NCBI RefSeq assembly: GCF_000379905.1
Contig: NZ_KB904048.1
Span: 1-36,378 of the forward strand
Source of the DNA: Rodentibacter pneumotropicus DSM 21403
GTDB lineage: Bacteria; Pseudomonadota; Gammaproteobacteria; Enterobacterales; Pasteurellaceae
DNA length: 36,378 bases
Direction of reading: 5' to 3'
Shown one piece after another: positions 35,925-36,378 of the stretch; the first letter of the stretch is position 1; the number at the start of each line of letters is the position of its first letter. Under the pieces are notes generated by a model. It was not told where the DNA came from. It made no database searches and worked only from the letters and a program-made list of their open reading frames with translations. The translations under genes were made by a program, and so were the position numbers.

Positions 35925-36020
35925 ATGAGCTCTAGTGCAATTATTATGATGATCATCGCCCTCGGCGTGATCTGGGGTGGTTTCTTTTTTGCCCTTATCA
36001 GATTACCAAAAGAAAAATAA
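35925..36020 (+). CDS. MetS-type small subunit of the NSS transporter
   Basis: 31-aa single-helix membrane peptide: MSSSAIIMMIIALGVIWGG then FFFALIRLPKEK. It starts one base after the stop of the transporter gene, with AAGGAG overlapping that gene's last codons. It fits the small-subunit family (MetS) required for activity of some NSS transporters: short outside end, one helix with a conserved W-GG, then a basic tail. Easily missed because of its size. Confidence 0.85.
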   Translation: MSSSAIIMMIIALGVIWGGFFFALIRLPKEK

Positions 36021-36031
36021 TTAAATTATCG

Positions 36032-36060
36032 ACCGCACTTTGTCAAAGTGCGGTTGTTTT
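36032..36060 (+). terminator. Terminator of the NSS transporter unit (inverted USS pair)
   Basis: ACCGCACTTT (36032-36041) and AAAGTGCGGT (36045-36054) form a 10-bp stem with a 3-nt loop, followed by a long T-run. Both arms are uptake sequence cores. Confidence 0.9.
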
Positions 36061-36229
36061 TTTATCTCCTTTTAAGTCTATTATTAAACAAATTTCTCTG
36101 ACACTTGAAAATTTTGCAAAATTTAATAAAAATCGACTTCAGCCCTTTGGGTCTTTATCATTCAACGATTAACTTACAACAAATTCAGTTATACTAACCG
36201 AGTTTGAAACCTCAAATTAAGGAATAACC

Positions 36230-36378
36230 ATGGCAACCCAATCCGACTATCGTTACACCCTCAATGCAGGCGATAAATATCACTTTGATGTGGTGGGTTT
36301 TAAATTGACCGAAGGACTTTCCGAACCCTTTAAATTGGAGTTGCAGTTATCAAGTTTTAACCCAAATGTGTCGTTTTC
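36230..36378 (+). CDS. Type VI secretion VgrG spike protein, N-terminal part
   Basis: Only the first 49 codons are present; the gene continues past the right edge. The start ATQSDYRYTLNAGDKYHFDV, followed by FKLTEGLSEPFKLELQLSS, is the opening beta-domain of VgrG, related to phage T4 gp27. VgrG caps the type VI needle and carries effectors. AAGGAAT lies 6 nt ahead of the ATG. TATACT at 36190-36195 is a likely -10 box. Whether a full type VI cluster follows cannot be seen. Confidence 0.85.
   Translation, partial: MATQSDYRYTLNAGDKYHFDVVGFKLTEGLSEPFKLELQLSSFNPNVSF

Overview
The window looks like chromosome of a Pasteurellaceae bacterium (Haemophilus / Aggregatibacter / Rodentibacter group). About twenty copies of the Hin-type DNA uptake sequence core AAGTGCGGT / ACCGCACTT are scattered through it, the base composition is moderately AT-rich, and gene content includes sxy (tfoX), an E. 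coli-like tRNA-tufB cluster, ansB-dcuB, ilvGMDA and a HI0607-type shikimate dehydrogenase-like gene. The species cannot be fixed from the sequence alone.

Layout. 1-281: promoter, leader with boxA, and the first bases of a 16S rRNA gene running off the left edge (minus strand). 318-2850: sxy and recA diverge, and a decayed recX lies behind recA. 2873-5955: crcB-cof, tufB and four tRNAs (Thr, Tyr, Gly, Thr), all minus. 6119-13117: coaA; an overlapping minus-strand operon yiiM-ychJ-yihY-dtd-citC; then yjgR (DUF853) and udp. 13178-23625: a long minus-strand block, yibN-secB-gpsA-cysE, then a type I secretion cassette, then the shikimate dehydrogenase-like gene. 23862-27139: ansB, dcuB and a DUF3108 periplasmic protein. 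27198-33462: ilvG-ilvM-[DUF2971 gene]-ilvD-ilvA on the minus strand. 33609-36378: a DUF533 protein, an NSS-family sodium symporter with its tiny partner subunit, and the first 49 codons of a type VI secretion VgrG.

The standout is the cassette at 14029-20788. Its 711-residue secreted protein has an RTX calcium-binding C-terminal half and type I secretion context. Its central region resembles the pore-forming domain of colicins such as colicin Ia: a GYxxGxW motif, a hydrophobic hairpin, then a DKF motif at nearly the colicin Ia spacing. Fourteen bases downstream is a four-helix membrane protein with the look of a colicin immunity protein, followed by HlyB-type and HlyD-type transporter genes. 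There is no acyltransferase gene (hlyC). I read this as a type I-secreted, RTX-linked, colicin-like bacteriocin with immunity protein. The toxin and immunity genes are AT-rich and free of uptake sequences, which suggests transfer into a conserved neighbourhood. The upstream region holds a perfect CRP core and a 28-bp near-perfect palindrome. The HlyB gene carries a 1-nt frameshift after codon 38, so export may be broken in this isolate unless this is a sequencing error.

Other points worth notice are the AT-rich DUF2971 gene overlapping ilvM inside the ilv operon, the recX remnant, an SOS box in the recA promoter with 9 rather than 8 bases between half-sites, and inverted uptake-sequence pairs that serve as terminators.
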